64,000 bases of DNA. It comes from Pseudomonadota bacterium (lineage in GTDB: Bacteria > Desulfobacterota > Desulfobulbia > Desulfobulbales > Desulfocapsaceae). Shown here piece after piece: positions 1-7,327 of this stretch. How positions within the stretch are numbered: position 1 is the first letter of the stretch; each line of letters starts with the position of its first letter. The stretch covers positions 20,745 through 84,744 of the forward strand of contig JAEYNP010000079.1 of assembly GCA_023412495.1 (NCBI GenBank). Reading direction: 5' to 3'. The translations under genes were made by a program, and so were the position numbers. The notes under the pieces were generated by a model. The model saw only the letters and a list, made by a program, of their open reading frames with translations. It made no database searches and was not told the DNA's origin.

Positions 1-811
1 GACGATCTGCGGTCACAGGCATTTTCAGGATATCCCCGAGTCTGAGTTGATCGGGATCCTGGAAGGCCGGCACCCCAATGGTGATCCTGTCCTGCGGGAC
101 ATTGAGCCGCAGGGTGCCGTGGACCAGATCCGGCCAGGAGAAAATGGTCGACCAGTTCGAGTCGGTCTCCTGCTGCACGATCGAGTGATGGATGCCGTGC
201 ATGCGCGGGGTGACGATGAGCCTGACCAGTTTCCGCTCGAATCCGATCGGCAGCCTGATGTTCGAGTGGTGGAACAGGATGGCGAGCAGGGTCAGCAACT
301 GCCAGGTGGAGAGCGCGAGCGGCGAGATTCCCAGAAAAAACACCTGGGCTCCCCGCCACGGTGCCGACAGCAGCATCTCCACGGGATGGAACCGCAGCGC
401 GGTGGAAGCGTCCAGGTCCAGATCCACATGATGCGTCTGGTGCAGGCGCCAGAGCAGGGGAACCCGGTGGGTCAGATAATGCCAGATGAACAGGGTGTAA
501 TCCAGCAGCACCACGGAAAGACAGACATCTGCCCAAGCCGGCAGGCGAACCGTCCTGAGCAGGCCGAAATTGCGCCGCTCCCCCTGCTTCATGAGATACC
601 CGGTCAAGGGCTTTTCCGAAGCCCGGATGGTGGCCGCCGTGGTGACGGACATGAAGAGATTCCGGATATTGCGCCTGATCTTGTCCTGCCGCGTCTTTCT
701 CAACGGCCGCCTGTTCTCGAAATACAGGATGGCGATGCCGGTGCCGACGATCAAAAGACCGCTCAGCCACCCCGGGGGCTCACGGTCCAGCAGGCCCGGC
801 TTCTTGTTCAT
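1..811 (-). CDS. Fatty acid hydroxylase / sterol desaturase family protein (3' end missing)
   Basis: Integral-membrane di-iron oxygenase of the fatty acid hydroxylase superfamily. The visible 270 codons start at ATG 811 and run off the left edge, so the C-terminus is missing. The histidine clusters that bind the metals are all seen: HYLTH at residues 111-115, HQTHH at 124-128, HHSN at 181-184 and HGIHH at 205-209, with hydrophobic segments between them. Family knowledge: these enzymes hydroxylate or desaturate lipids or sterols in the membrane using O2; the substrate cannot be told here. The start overlaps the 3' end of the upstream YagU-like gene by 32 bases, so the two are probably co-transcribed. 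Confidence 0.88.
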   Translation of the reverse strand, partial: MNKKPGLLDREPPGWLSGLLIVGTGIAILYFENRRPLRKTRQDKIRRNIRNLFMSVTTAATIRASEKPLTGYLMKQGERRNFGLLRTVRLPAWADVCLSVVLLDYTLFIWHYLTHRVPLLWRLHQTHHVDLDLDASTALRFHPVEMLLSAPWRGAQVFFLGISPLALSTWQLLTLLAILFHHSNIRLPIGFERKLVRLIVTPRMHGIHHSIVQQETDSNWSTIFSWPDLVHGTLRLNVPQDRITIGVPAFQDPDQLRLGDILKMPVTADR

Positions 812-1361
812 GGCCGTATCTCCTTTTTGTTTCAGCACGCGAGGCGATTTCGCCCGTTTTCTCCATAAACCTCGGCGCCAGCCGATGGACGGCTTCCGCC
901 GTCAGGGTCCAGGCGATATGGTTGCCGAGCTCCTTGACGTTTATCTGCCAGGGGATTTTCTGTATTCCCGGCGACACCCCCATAAGCGGGGCCATCGCCC
1001 CGTCGCAGCCAAAGAAAAACGGCACGGCGAAGGGGAGCCCCATGGCGTTGCGGACAGCGGGCAGCCTTTGCCGGAGTCCGGCATAGATGAGACCCCACAT
1101 GACCCCGTACGTCACGCCGAACACCGCCCGCGACCTGCGTTTCTGCGCTTCGGTGAGTTCATGGCCGACGATCTTGCGGGCAAAGTGCGGCCCGGCCATT
1201 TTGTGGGCGGAATCCTCGCGGACCTGTTTTTCCCGGCGTTTCTGCTCCGCGCTGACCAGCCGGTCGGTGAGCTTTTCCAGTTGCCCCACCACGACTCCGG
1301 CCAGCAGTCCGGAGATCACTCCGGTCAGGATTGTCCGGGAGGGGAAAGGTTTTGTTTTCAT
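780..1361 (-). CDS. YagU/DUF1440-like inner membrane protein
   Basis: Membrane protein of 193 residues from ATG 1361. An AGGAGGT ribosome site lies four bases before this ATG, which favours it over an in-frame start ten codons upstream. A first hydrophobic helix follows the N-terminus (ILTGVISGLLAGVVVG). The C-terminal part (PLMGVSPGIQKIPW, then ELGNHIAW) resembles E. coli YagU, an inner-membrane protein linked to acid tolerance. The resemblance is partial, so the function stays open. It lies directly upstream of, and overlaps, the fatty acid hydroxylase gene. Confidence 0.6.
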   Translation of the reverse strand: MKTKPFPSRTILTGVISGLLAGVVVGQLEKLTDRLVSAEQKRREKQVREDSAHKMAGPHFARKIVGHELTEAQKRRSRAVFGVTYGVMWGLIYAGLRQRLPAVRNAMGLPFAVPFFFGCDGAMAPLMGVSPGIQKIPWQINVKELGNHIAWTLTAEAVHRLAPRFMEKTGEIASRAETKRRYGHEQEAGPAGP

Positions 1362-1783
1362 AAAGACCTCCTGTGCAAAAGTGGCTGACAATCCTCAATG
1401 CATCCTGTCACAGGGAAGACGCATTCGGCTGTTACAAAATTAAATCAGAATAGGCGTGGGCAGTGCAATACGGTAGATCGTGTAAATTGCCTCTGCATGG
1501 ACATCAGATTTAGAAAGAAGATTCCTTCTACGTCATTGCCCGGGCATTTCCGACTGTTCCCAAGGCGAGGGAGGCTCGAAGGAGGGTGGGGTTGAGGAGA
1601 AGTAATAGCTTTATAAAGTAGGGAATGCCGATGAACAGTGATTAACATGATAGGACACCAGCTTCACCGGAACCCCGCATGACGGCTCCCGGTCACATTG
1701 TCATGGCTGGAGAGATTGCCATAAGGAGGCGAAAGGGAGTGGGCGACATCGCCGGAATGTCCCGATCATCAATCAAAGGAGCA
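1362..1783. other. Intergenic region without a recognisable gene
   Basis: Region between two divergently read genes. Short open frames exist on both strands but none resembles a protein. A Shine-Dalgarno-like AAGGAGG at about 1722-1728 has no credible start codon behind it. It must hold the promoters of the YagU-like gene and of ycaC, but no clear -35/-10 pair was found. Confidence 0.4.
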
Positions 1784-1789
1784 ATGACT

Positions 1790-2413
1790 ATGAGCAACTC
1801 GTTCAAGTATACGCGTCTTTCGAAAGACGACACAGCCTGTTTGCTGGTGGACCACCAGTCGGGCCTGATCTCCCTGGTGCAGGACTTTTCGCCGGGAGAG
1901 TTCAAGAACAACGTGCTGGCGCTGGCGGCCAGCGCCAAGTACTTCAATCTTCCCACGATCCTGACGACCAGCTTCGAGAACGGGCCGAACGGCCCATTGG
2001 TGCCGGAGCTCAAGGAGCTGTTCCCGGATGCGCCGTACATCGCCCGCCCCGGCAACATCAATGCCTGGGATAACGAAGAATTTGTCGACGCGGTGCGCAA
2101 GACCGGACGCAGGCAACTGATCATCGCGGGCGTGGTCACCGAGGTCTGCGTAGCTTTTCCCGCCCTGTCGGCCGTCGAGGCGGGATACGATGTTTTCGTG
2201 GTCACCGATGCCTCTGGCACGTTCAACGAAGTCACCCGTCACGCAGCCTGGGCGCGCATGAGTGCGGCCGGCGTGCAATTGATGAACTGGTTCGGCGTGG
2301 CCTGTGAGCTGCACCGCGACTGGCGCAACGACATCGAGGGGCTCGGCGCGCTCTTTTCCGAATACATTCCGAATTATCGGAACTTGATTACAAGCTACAT
2401 GTCCAAAAAATAG
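1790..2413 (+). CDS. ycaC: YcaC-type isochorismatase-family hydrolase
   Basis: Cysteine hydrolase of the isochorismatase superfamily, about 207 residues. It matches E. coli YcaC closely over its whole length: the VDHQ segment with the catalytic aspartate, the central PELKELFPDAPYIARPG segment with the expected lysine, and the EVCVAFPALSA segment with the nucleophilic cysteine. The physiological substrate of YcaC is unknown. The start at 1790 is nine bases after an AAAGGA site; the ATG at 1784 is too close to it. The closeness to an enterobacterial protein in this genome is notable and could reflect transfer. Confidence 0.9.
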   Translation: MSNSFKYTRLSKDDTACLLVDHQSGLISLVQDFSPGEFKNNVLALAASAKYFNLPTILTTSFENGPNGPLVPELKELFPDAPYIARPGNINAWDNEEFVDAVRKTGRRQLIIAGVVTEVCVAFPALSAVEAGYDVFVVTDASGTFNEVTRHAAWARMSAAGVQLMNWFGVACELHRDWRNDIEGLGALFSEYIPNYRNLITSYMSKK

Positions 2414-2515
2414 CAAAGTGCAGCGTGTTATCGCCCCGGCATCGGCGACGGCGGAAAACGTCTCCCGCACCTGTTGGGCGTTGAGCTGCTGCATCTTCAC
2501 CCGTCACGCAACCCC

Positions 2516-2546
2516 AAAAAGGCGCCCCCTGCCGGAGACGCCTTTT
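2516..2546. terminator. Bidirectional hairpin terminator
   Basis: Inverted repeat AAAAGGCG / CGCCTTTT lies between the convergent ycaC and ferritin-like genes. The A-run on one side and T-run on the other give a terminator shape on both strands. Confidence 0.75.
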
Positions 2547-2569
2547 CAGACGGAAAAGGACGAAACCGA

Positions 2570-3073
2570 TTACTCGGCGCCGGGGCCGCCCATCGCCCGG
2601 CGGGCCTTGCTCCGTTCGATGGACTGGAGGGCCAGATATTCCTTGCCGAAACGCTTCAGGTTGGAGATTTCGTTGTCGTACTGGTCGTAGTGGCGTTCCT
2701 CGTCGATCACCAGCTGCTCGAACAGCTTCTTCGACACCGAGTCGGCATTGGCGCTGCACTCGTTGGCCCAGCGATTGTAGTCCATAGCACTCTGCTCCTC
2801 CATGCCTCTCGCCATGTCGAGCATCTTCTCAACATCCTTGACGCTCTTGACCTCGCCCGAAGCTTTCATCTGCACGTCGCCGCCCAGAAACAGGATGCGC
2901 TCCGCCAGGGCTTCCACGTGCAGCATCTCCTCGATCGCAGTCTTCTTGAAGAGGTCGGCCAGCAGGTCAAACCCCTGGTCGTCGCAGTGGAAATGGAAAT
3001 ACATATACTGGTGCAGGGCGGCGATTTCGTCGGCAACGGCCTTATTCAGCAATTCGACACTTTTCTCATGCAT
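2570..3073 (-). CDS. Bacterioferritin-like protein
   Basis: Ferritin-superfamily four-helix protein of 167 residues that would oxidise and store iron. Ferroxidase ligands sit where bacterioferritin has them: Glu in VADEIAALHQY, Glu and His in EEMLHVE, a mid-protein Glu in MEEQ, and Glu and His in DEERHYDQY. The Met inside EEMLH matches the heme-ligand methionine of E. coli Bfr, so it may bind heme. A GAGGAG site precedes the ATG at 3073. It is about ten residues longer than E. coli Bfr, with a Gly/Ala-rich tail. It is transcribed alone and convergent with ycaC. Confidence 0.85.
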   Translation of the reverse strand: MHEKSVELLNKAVADEIAALHQYMYFHFHCDDQGFDLLADLFKKTAIEEMLHVEALAERILFLGGDVQMKASGEVKSVKDVEKMLDMARGMEEQSAMDYNRWANECSANADSVSKKLFEQLVIDEERHYDQYDNEISNLKRFGKEYLALQSIERSKARRAMGGPGAE

Positions 3074-3207
3074 TGGTGATCTCCTCTTTTTTCATAATGA
3101 AAATACAGCTGTTCTTTCACCTGCAAAACAGATGGAATTATATTGTCAGTTGGTATTGCATGCAATATTTGGGACGAAATATTGAAGATAACAATTACTA
3201 GGGTGCA

Positions 3208-3234
3208 CTCCGTACACCAGGTGCATGGAAATGC
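3208..3234. repeat. Short dispersed repeat, copy 1
   Basis: The segment CACCAGGTGCATGGAA with its flanks recurs almost unchanged at 8626-8651. Both copies are intergenic. Its nature is unknown. Confidence 0.5.
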
Positions 3235-3257
3235 CCTCGAATCCGGAAAGTGAGACC

Positions 3258-3285
3258 GGAGATATCTTGACATCAAGATATCTCC
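3258..3285. promoter_or_regulatory. Palindromic operator upstream of the MarR gene
   Basis: Perfect inverted repeat with 13-base arms around a CA centre; the core is ATCTTGA-CA-TCAAGAT. It ends 16 bases before the MarR start codon. The same core recurs before the downstream gene (3762-3777), which strongly suggests that the regulator binds both and represses itself. Confidence 0.85.
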
Positions 3286-3301
3286 TCTTAACGTATTCCC
3301 C

Positions 3302-3733
3302 ATGAAAAACGCACCTCACATACGATTGATATTGTGGAAGGCGGCAAAGGCCGTCGAGAAAGTTGACCGGCGGAGCATCGCCGGTACCGGGCTGCACCTG
3401 AGCGACTTCCAGATCCTGGAAGTCCTGCTGCACAAGGGGCCGCAACCGCTGAACGTCATCGGCGAGAAGGTGCTGCTCACCAGCGGGTCGATGACAGCCG
3501 CCGCGAATCGACTGGAAAACAAGGGGCTGGTCCAGCGAATCCAGGATCCCCACGACGGTCGTTTCTTCTTCGTCCATCTGACCGAGGATGGGCGGCGCGT
3601 CATTGGCGAGGCCTTCGCCAGGCACGAAAAAAACCTTGAGGAAATCGTCGAGGTGCTGACGCCAGAAGAATGCGGCGAACTGGTGCGGCTGCTGAAAAAG
3701 ATCGGCTACAGGGCCGAGAGTTTGATTCCTTGA
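3302..3733 (+). CDS. MarR-family transcriptional regulator (MhqR-like)
   Basis: Winged-helix MarR-family repressor of 143 residues. The DNA-recognition helix region reads LLTSGSMTAAANRLENKGLV, and the wing reads DPHDGRFFFVHLTEDG. Its target is visible: the palindrome ATCTTGA-N2-TCAAGAT lies before this gene and again before the adjacent dioxygenase-esterase gene. In Bacillus, MhqR of the same family represses mhqO (dioxygenase) and mhqD (esterase) in response to quinones. The same partners sit next to this gene, here fused, so a quinone- or electrophile-sensing role is inferred. There is no redox cysteine near the N-terminus. Confidence 0.9.
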   Translation: MKNAPHIRLILWKAAKAVEKVDRRSIAGTGLHLSDFQILEVLLHKGPQPLNVIGEKVLLTSGSMTAAANRLENKGLVQRIQDPHDGRFFFVHLTEDGRRVIGEAFARHEKNLEEIVEVLTPEECGELVRLLKKIGYRAESLIP

Positions 3734-3761
3734 GCGGGAGCCGCAATTTCTTTAACTCCAT

Positions 3762-3777
3762 ATCTTGATATCAAGAT
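3762..3777. promoter_or_regulatory. Palindromic operator upstream of the dioxygenase-esterase gene
   Basis: Perfect 16-base palindrome ATCTTGATATCAAGAT, 19 bases before the ATG at 3797. It shares both half-sites and the 2-base spacing with the operator at 3258-3285. Confidence 0.85.
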
Positions 3778-3796
3778 TTTTTGCAAGAGGTGACCC

Positions 3797-5356
3797 ATGA
3801 ACCGTCAAACCATATCCGGTATCCATCATATAACCGCCATAAGCAGCTCGGCCAGGGAAAACCTGGCCTTCTACGAGAAGACCCTGGGCCTGCGGCTGGT
3901 GAAGCAGACTGTCAATTTCGACGATCCCACGACCTATCATCTCTACTATGGCGATGATAGGGGCACGCCTGGAACCATCCTCACTTTTTTCCCCTGGGAG
4001 AGGCTGCCGCAGGGGAATCTCGCAGCCGGGATGGTGACGGCGGTGGCCTTTGCCGTGCCTAAAGACTCCCTGGATTTCTGGCTCGATCGGCTGAAGGCCG
4101 CGGGGATCCGGATCGAGACCGCCGAGCGCTTCGGCGAGCCGGTAGTCAGTTTTGCCGATCCGCACGGCCTGCCCCTGGAACTCGTCGGGATGGCCCGCCC
4201 GCCGGGAGCCGTGGGCCGGGAAATCGGCGAGGTGCCGAAGGAGCATGCCATCACCGGCTTTCATTCCGCAACCGCCACTTTGCAAGTCCTGGAGCCGATC
4301 AGGTCACTCCTCCAGGAGGCAATGGGCATGACCCTGTTCGGCCAAGAAGGGAACCGTTACCGGTTCCGGATGAACGATCCTGATGCCTCCGGCCAGGTGT
4401 ATGACGTCATCGTCGACCCCGTGGCCCGTGCAGGCAGAGCGGGAACCGGAACCGTCCACCATATCGCCTTCCGAACCGAGGACGATGCGGCCCAGCTGCA
4501 GTGGCAATCCCTGCTGAGAAGCTCGGGATATGGCGTGACGGAGGTCAGAGACCGGCAGTATTTCCGCTCCATCTATTTTCATTCGCCGGGCGGGGTGCTC
4601 TTCGAGATCGCGACGGATGAGCCGGGATTTGCAGTGGACGAGAGTCCGGAGGAGCTGGGCAGCTCCCTGAAGCTGCCTCCGCAATACCAACTCTCCCGGT
4701 TCGACATCGCCCGGCACCTCCCTCCTCTGCGGGCGGAGGATTTCCGGCACGTCTTCCGCGCACCCGAGGGCGCCGATGACGGCTGGACGACGGTCGCCCT
4801 GCACGGCACCGGCGGCGATGAACACGATCTCCTGGAACTAGCGGGGCAGGTGAACCCTGCCGCCGCCGTCATCGGGGTCAGGGGCAGGGTGCTGGAGAAC
4901 GGAATGGCCCGGTTTTTCAAACGGCTGGCCGAGAACGTCCTCGACGAGCGGGATGTGATAGAGCGCGCCCATGAGCTGGCGGAGTTCCTGGGCGATGCCG
5001 CATCCCGCTACGGCCGCAGGGGTGACCGGCTCGCCGCCCTGGGTTATTCCAACGGGGCCAACATGGCGGCCGCAATGCACTTGCTCCGGCCGGAGGTCTT
5101 TGCCCGGGCTATTCTCCTCCGGCCCATGCTGCCGCTGCAGAGCCCGGATCTCCCTGATCTGCAGGGGAAGGAGATCCTCGTGCTGAGGGGCGACCATGAT
5201 CGGGTCATTCCTTCGGAGAGCACCGACCGGCTGGTGGAAAGACTGCAGGAGGCCGGGGCCCGGCTCACCGTCAGGACGATCGACGCCGGTCATGAAATCA
5301 CCGCGGAGGATGTCGGGGAGATCAGGCGCTGGATTGCGGAGCGGCGGCGAGACTGA
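3797..5356 (+). CDS. Fused VOC ring-cleaving dioxygenase and alpha/beta-hydrolase (MhqO-MhqD fusion)
   Basis: Two-domain enzyme of 519 residues. Residues 1 to about 310 form a vicinal-oxygen-chelate dioxygenase of the MhqO/LinE-like type: GIHHIT at 8-13 supplies the first metal His, LPLELVG a Glu, VHHIAF the second-half His and VLFEIATD the last Glu. Residues about 330-519 form a carboxylesterase/phospholipase-type hydrolase of the MhqD type with VALHGTGG, nucleophile Ser418 in GYSNGA, Asp468 in GDHDRVIP and His499 in AGHEI. In Bacillus the two activities are separate neighbouring genes of the MhqR regulon; here one chain would open a (hydro)quinone ring and hydrolyse the product. An operator for the adjacent MarR gene precedes it. 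Confidence 0.88.
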   Translation: MNRQTISGIHHITAISSSARENLAFYEKTLGLRLVKQTVNFDDPTTYHLYYGDDRGTPGTILTFFPWERLPQGNLAAGMVTAVAFAVPKDSLDFWLDRLKAAGIRIETAERFGEPVVSFADPHGLPLELVGMARPPGAVGREIGEVPKEHAITGFHSATATLQVLEPIRSLLQEAMGMTLFGQEGNRYRFRMNDPDASGQVYDVIVDPVARAGRAGTGTVHHIAFRTEDDAAQLQWQSLLRSSGYGVTEVRDRQYFRSIYFHSPGGVLFEIATDEPGFAVDESPEELGSSLKLPPQYQLSRFDIARHLPPLRAEDFRHVFRAPEGADDGWTTVALHGTGGDEHDLLELAGQVNPAAAVIGVRGRVLENGMARFFKRLAENVLDERDVIERAHELAEFLGDAASRYGRRGDRLAALGYSNGANMAAAMHLLRPEVFARAILLRPMLPLQSPDLPDLQGKEILVLRGDHDRVIPSESTDRLVERLQEAGARLTVRTIDAGHEITAEDVGEIRRWIAERRRD

Positions 5357-5359
5357 CCG

Positions 5360-6376
5360 TCAGATGGTTTGCCCTAAGCGCCGGCGGAGCGCCCACCGCA
5401 GGAACTGGGCATACACCCGCCAGACCTCGTCGCCGTAGCCGCCGGCCGTAAGGAAGACGGCGGGGACCTTGCGCTCCTCCAGCCAGGTGTAGATCAGCCG
5501 GTCGCGCGTAAACATCTGCTCCAGGGAGAGCTTGAGCAGGGAGGCCGAGGGCAGCTCGTCCTTTTCGTAGGGGTCGGCCCCGCAGACGACGACGGCGAGG
5601 TCGGCCGGGCCGCCTTCCTCAAGTTGATCAAGACCGTCCGCCAGTCGTTCCAGGTAATACTCTTCCTCGCCGCTCTCGACGGGGATATCGATGTCGCTCG
5701 GGATAAAAGAAGGATGATCCCTGCCGTCCGCCAGCATCTGCGGGCAGTCGAGGGGCCAGCCGCTCGCCATATGGATGCTCAGGGTGTGGATGGAATTGTC
5801 GCCGGCGGTCAAGGCCGCAGTACCGTCCCCCTTGTGGGCATCGACATCGATGATCCAGACCCGGTCGACCTTCCCCTCGAACTGCAGCTTGCGGGGAGCG
5901 ATGACCACATCGTTGATCAGGCAGAAACCATGGCCGAAATCATAGTGGGCATGGTGCGCGCCGCCGGAAAAGAAGAAGCAGAAGCCGTGCTCCAGGGCCA
6001 GGCGCGCGGCCTGGACCGTGCCGGCCGACTTGATCAGGATGCGCCCGAAAAGCTCGGCCAGCGGCCGGGTGGCCGTTTCAGGGGCGTAGCGGTGGTATCT
6101 GCCATCGGCATCAACCAGTTCGAAGGTGGCAATGATCTCCTGTTCGAGGGCCGGCGAGTACAGGCGTTCCACATACCCGCCGGAATGGACCCGAAGCAGG
6201 TCCTCCCGGCCGAGTGTCTCGACGATGCGGTCCCGGTGCCACTTGTTCTGCAGGGCTTTCAGCTCGGGATCATCGAGAAGCGCCTGGAATGTTCTGGTGG
6301 GGCGGCTGTCCCGGATGGGGATCTGGATGCCGAACTCGATAAGGCTTGCCGGGATGGTGGGATCATAGAGAATCAT
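5360..6376 (-). CDS. Histone deacetylase-family (acetoin utilisation-like) hydrolase
   Basis: Zinc-dependent amidohydrolase of the arginase/deacetylase fold, 338 residues from ATG 6376. An AAGGA site eight bases upstream favours this over an earlier in-frame ATG. Family motifs in order: GGAHHAHYDFGHGFC with the paired active-site histidines, DVDAHKGDG with the zinc-binding Asp and His, CGADPYEKDEL with the second zinc Asp, and a late GGYG with the catalytic Tyr. Bacterial members deacetylate polyamines or other acetylated small molecules or proteins; the substrate is not predictable here. The gene converges with the dioxygenase-esterase gene with only three bases between them. Confidence 0.85.
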   Translation of the reverse strand: MILYDPTIPASLIEFGIQIPIRDSRPTRTFQALLDDPELKALQNKWHRDRIVETLGREDLLRVHSGGYVERLYSPALEQEIIATFELVDADGRYHRYAPETATRPLAELFGRILIKSAGTVQAARLALEHGFCFFFSGGAHHAHYDFGHGFCLINDVVIAPRKLQFEGKVDRVWIIDVDAHKGDGTAALTAGDNSIHTLSIHMASGWPLDCPQMLADGRDHPSFIPSDIDIPVESGEEEYYLERLADGLDQLEEGGPADLAVVVCGADPYEKDELPSASLLKLSLEQMFTRDRLIYTWLEERKVPAVFLTAGGYGDEVWRVYAQFLRWALRRRLGQTI

Positions 6377-6582
6377 GGCTGGCAATCCTTGAAGAACATG
6401 CTTTTCACACAGGAATTGTGGACACTTTTTCGCATCCACCTCGAACTGCATTGTTTTAACGACCTGCAGAGGTCGTTTCGAAATTAAAGTAATGCAAGAT
6501 TGAACGTAAGGTAAGCATCTGAATACAATGAATCGTTCGCTGTCATCGGGATGATGCCACTTCTTGTTGATAGCGAGAGCCG

Positions 6583-6611
6583 CCTGATCTCCGTGGGGAT
6601 CGGGAGATCAG
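6583..6611 (-). terminator. Stem-loop downstream of the small Cys protein gene
   Basis: Inverted repeat CCTGATCTCC / GGGAGATCAGG with a short loop lies 14 bases past the stop of the minus-strand gene at 6625. There is no U-run, so termination is only suggested. Confidence 0.4.
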
Positions 6612-6624
6612 GGGATAGCGAAAA

Positions 6625-6801
6625 TTACGGCAGCTTTTGCGGCTTGCAGAGGTTTTCTTCCTTTGCCGCGCTTCGGCCGCAGTTCCCGCAGTAGTACGAT
6701 GCGGGATAGATGAGGTTTATATAGGCCTTGGGATCATTGACGTGGAGTTCGTCTTTGACATGCGCACAGAGAGTTTTGGCTTCTTGTTTTTCTTCACTCA
6801 T
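6625..6801 (-). CDS. Small cysteine-containing protein
   Basis: 58-residue acidic protein from ATG 6801, with GGAGGTCCTC directly before the start. It has a CxxC in YYCGNCGR plus two further cysteines (TLCAH and NLCKP), a pattern compatible with a small zinc or metal site. I do not recognise a characterised family. It is a single gene with its own ribosome site and a downstream stem-loop. Confidence 0.6.
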   Translation of the reverse strand: MSEEKQEAKTLCAHVKDELHVNDPKAYINLIYPASYYCGNCGRSAAKEENLCKPQKLP

Positions 6802-7013
6802 GAGGACCTCCATTTCTTTTATAACGGCTTGCTCCGATAAATAATGCAACTGAGGATGAGCCTCTAGCATCTCATCAACCGTTCATATACGTTAGGCATG
6901 GGACCTGGTATGTCAACCAAGCGATTGGTTTTGTTGTGATAAGCAAAGTTACTCTCGCCAGCGAGTCTGCGCAATGAGGGCGGATTCGATCTCAATCACC
7001 TCCGGGCACACCA

Positions 7014-7118
7014 ATGCGGGCTGCGGCCGCAACCTCAGGGTGGTTCTCACCTCCCACCGCAGAGGAGAAGTACCTTCACCAAATTCATAATGAGAATTGA
7101 TTATTTCTAAGGTACTCA
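7014..7118 (+). repeat. Composite structured repeat, copy 1
   Basis: Begins with a GC hairpin (TGCGGGCTGCGGCCGCAACC), passes through CTCCCACCGCAGAGGAGA and ends in an AT-rich inverted repeat (AGTACCTT ... AAGGTACT). The next copy follows directly at 7119. It lies in the 0.5-kb gap before the DUF401 permease gene. Confidence 0.75.
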
Positions 7119-7229
7119 TGCGGGCTGACGCCCGCAACCCAAGGGTTATGATCCCCTCCCACCGCAGAGGGGATAAGTACCTTCACGAAATTCATTCTTA
7201 AAAACAAGAAATGAATTTCTAAGGTGCTA
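7119..7229 (+). repeat. Composite structured repeat, copy 2
   Basis: Same order as copy 1: GC hairpin GCGGGCTGACGCCCGC, AACCCAAGGGTT, CTCCCACCGCAGAGGGGA, then AGTACCTT ... AAATTCATT / AATGAATTT ... AAGGTGCT forming a second stem. A third, shorter copy in reverse orientation is at 25107-25166. A REP/BIME-like or small mobile element is inferred. Both copies are non-coding. Confidence 0.75.
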
Positions 7230-7327
7230 ATCAGAAGCCAGGTACGCCGCGAACTGGTATGGTAGCGGCATCGTGAAACCACCGCCCGGTTCAGGGGCTA
7301 TTCTCTCTTCCTCTTCTCAATCTTCAG

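Noticed and set aside
47..868. Long plus-strand open frame across the left edge
   Set aside because: It is the shadow of the minus-strand fatty acid hydroxylase, whose His motifs identify the real frame.
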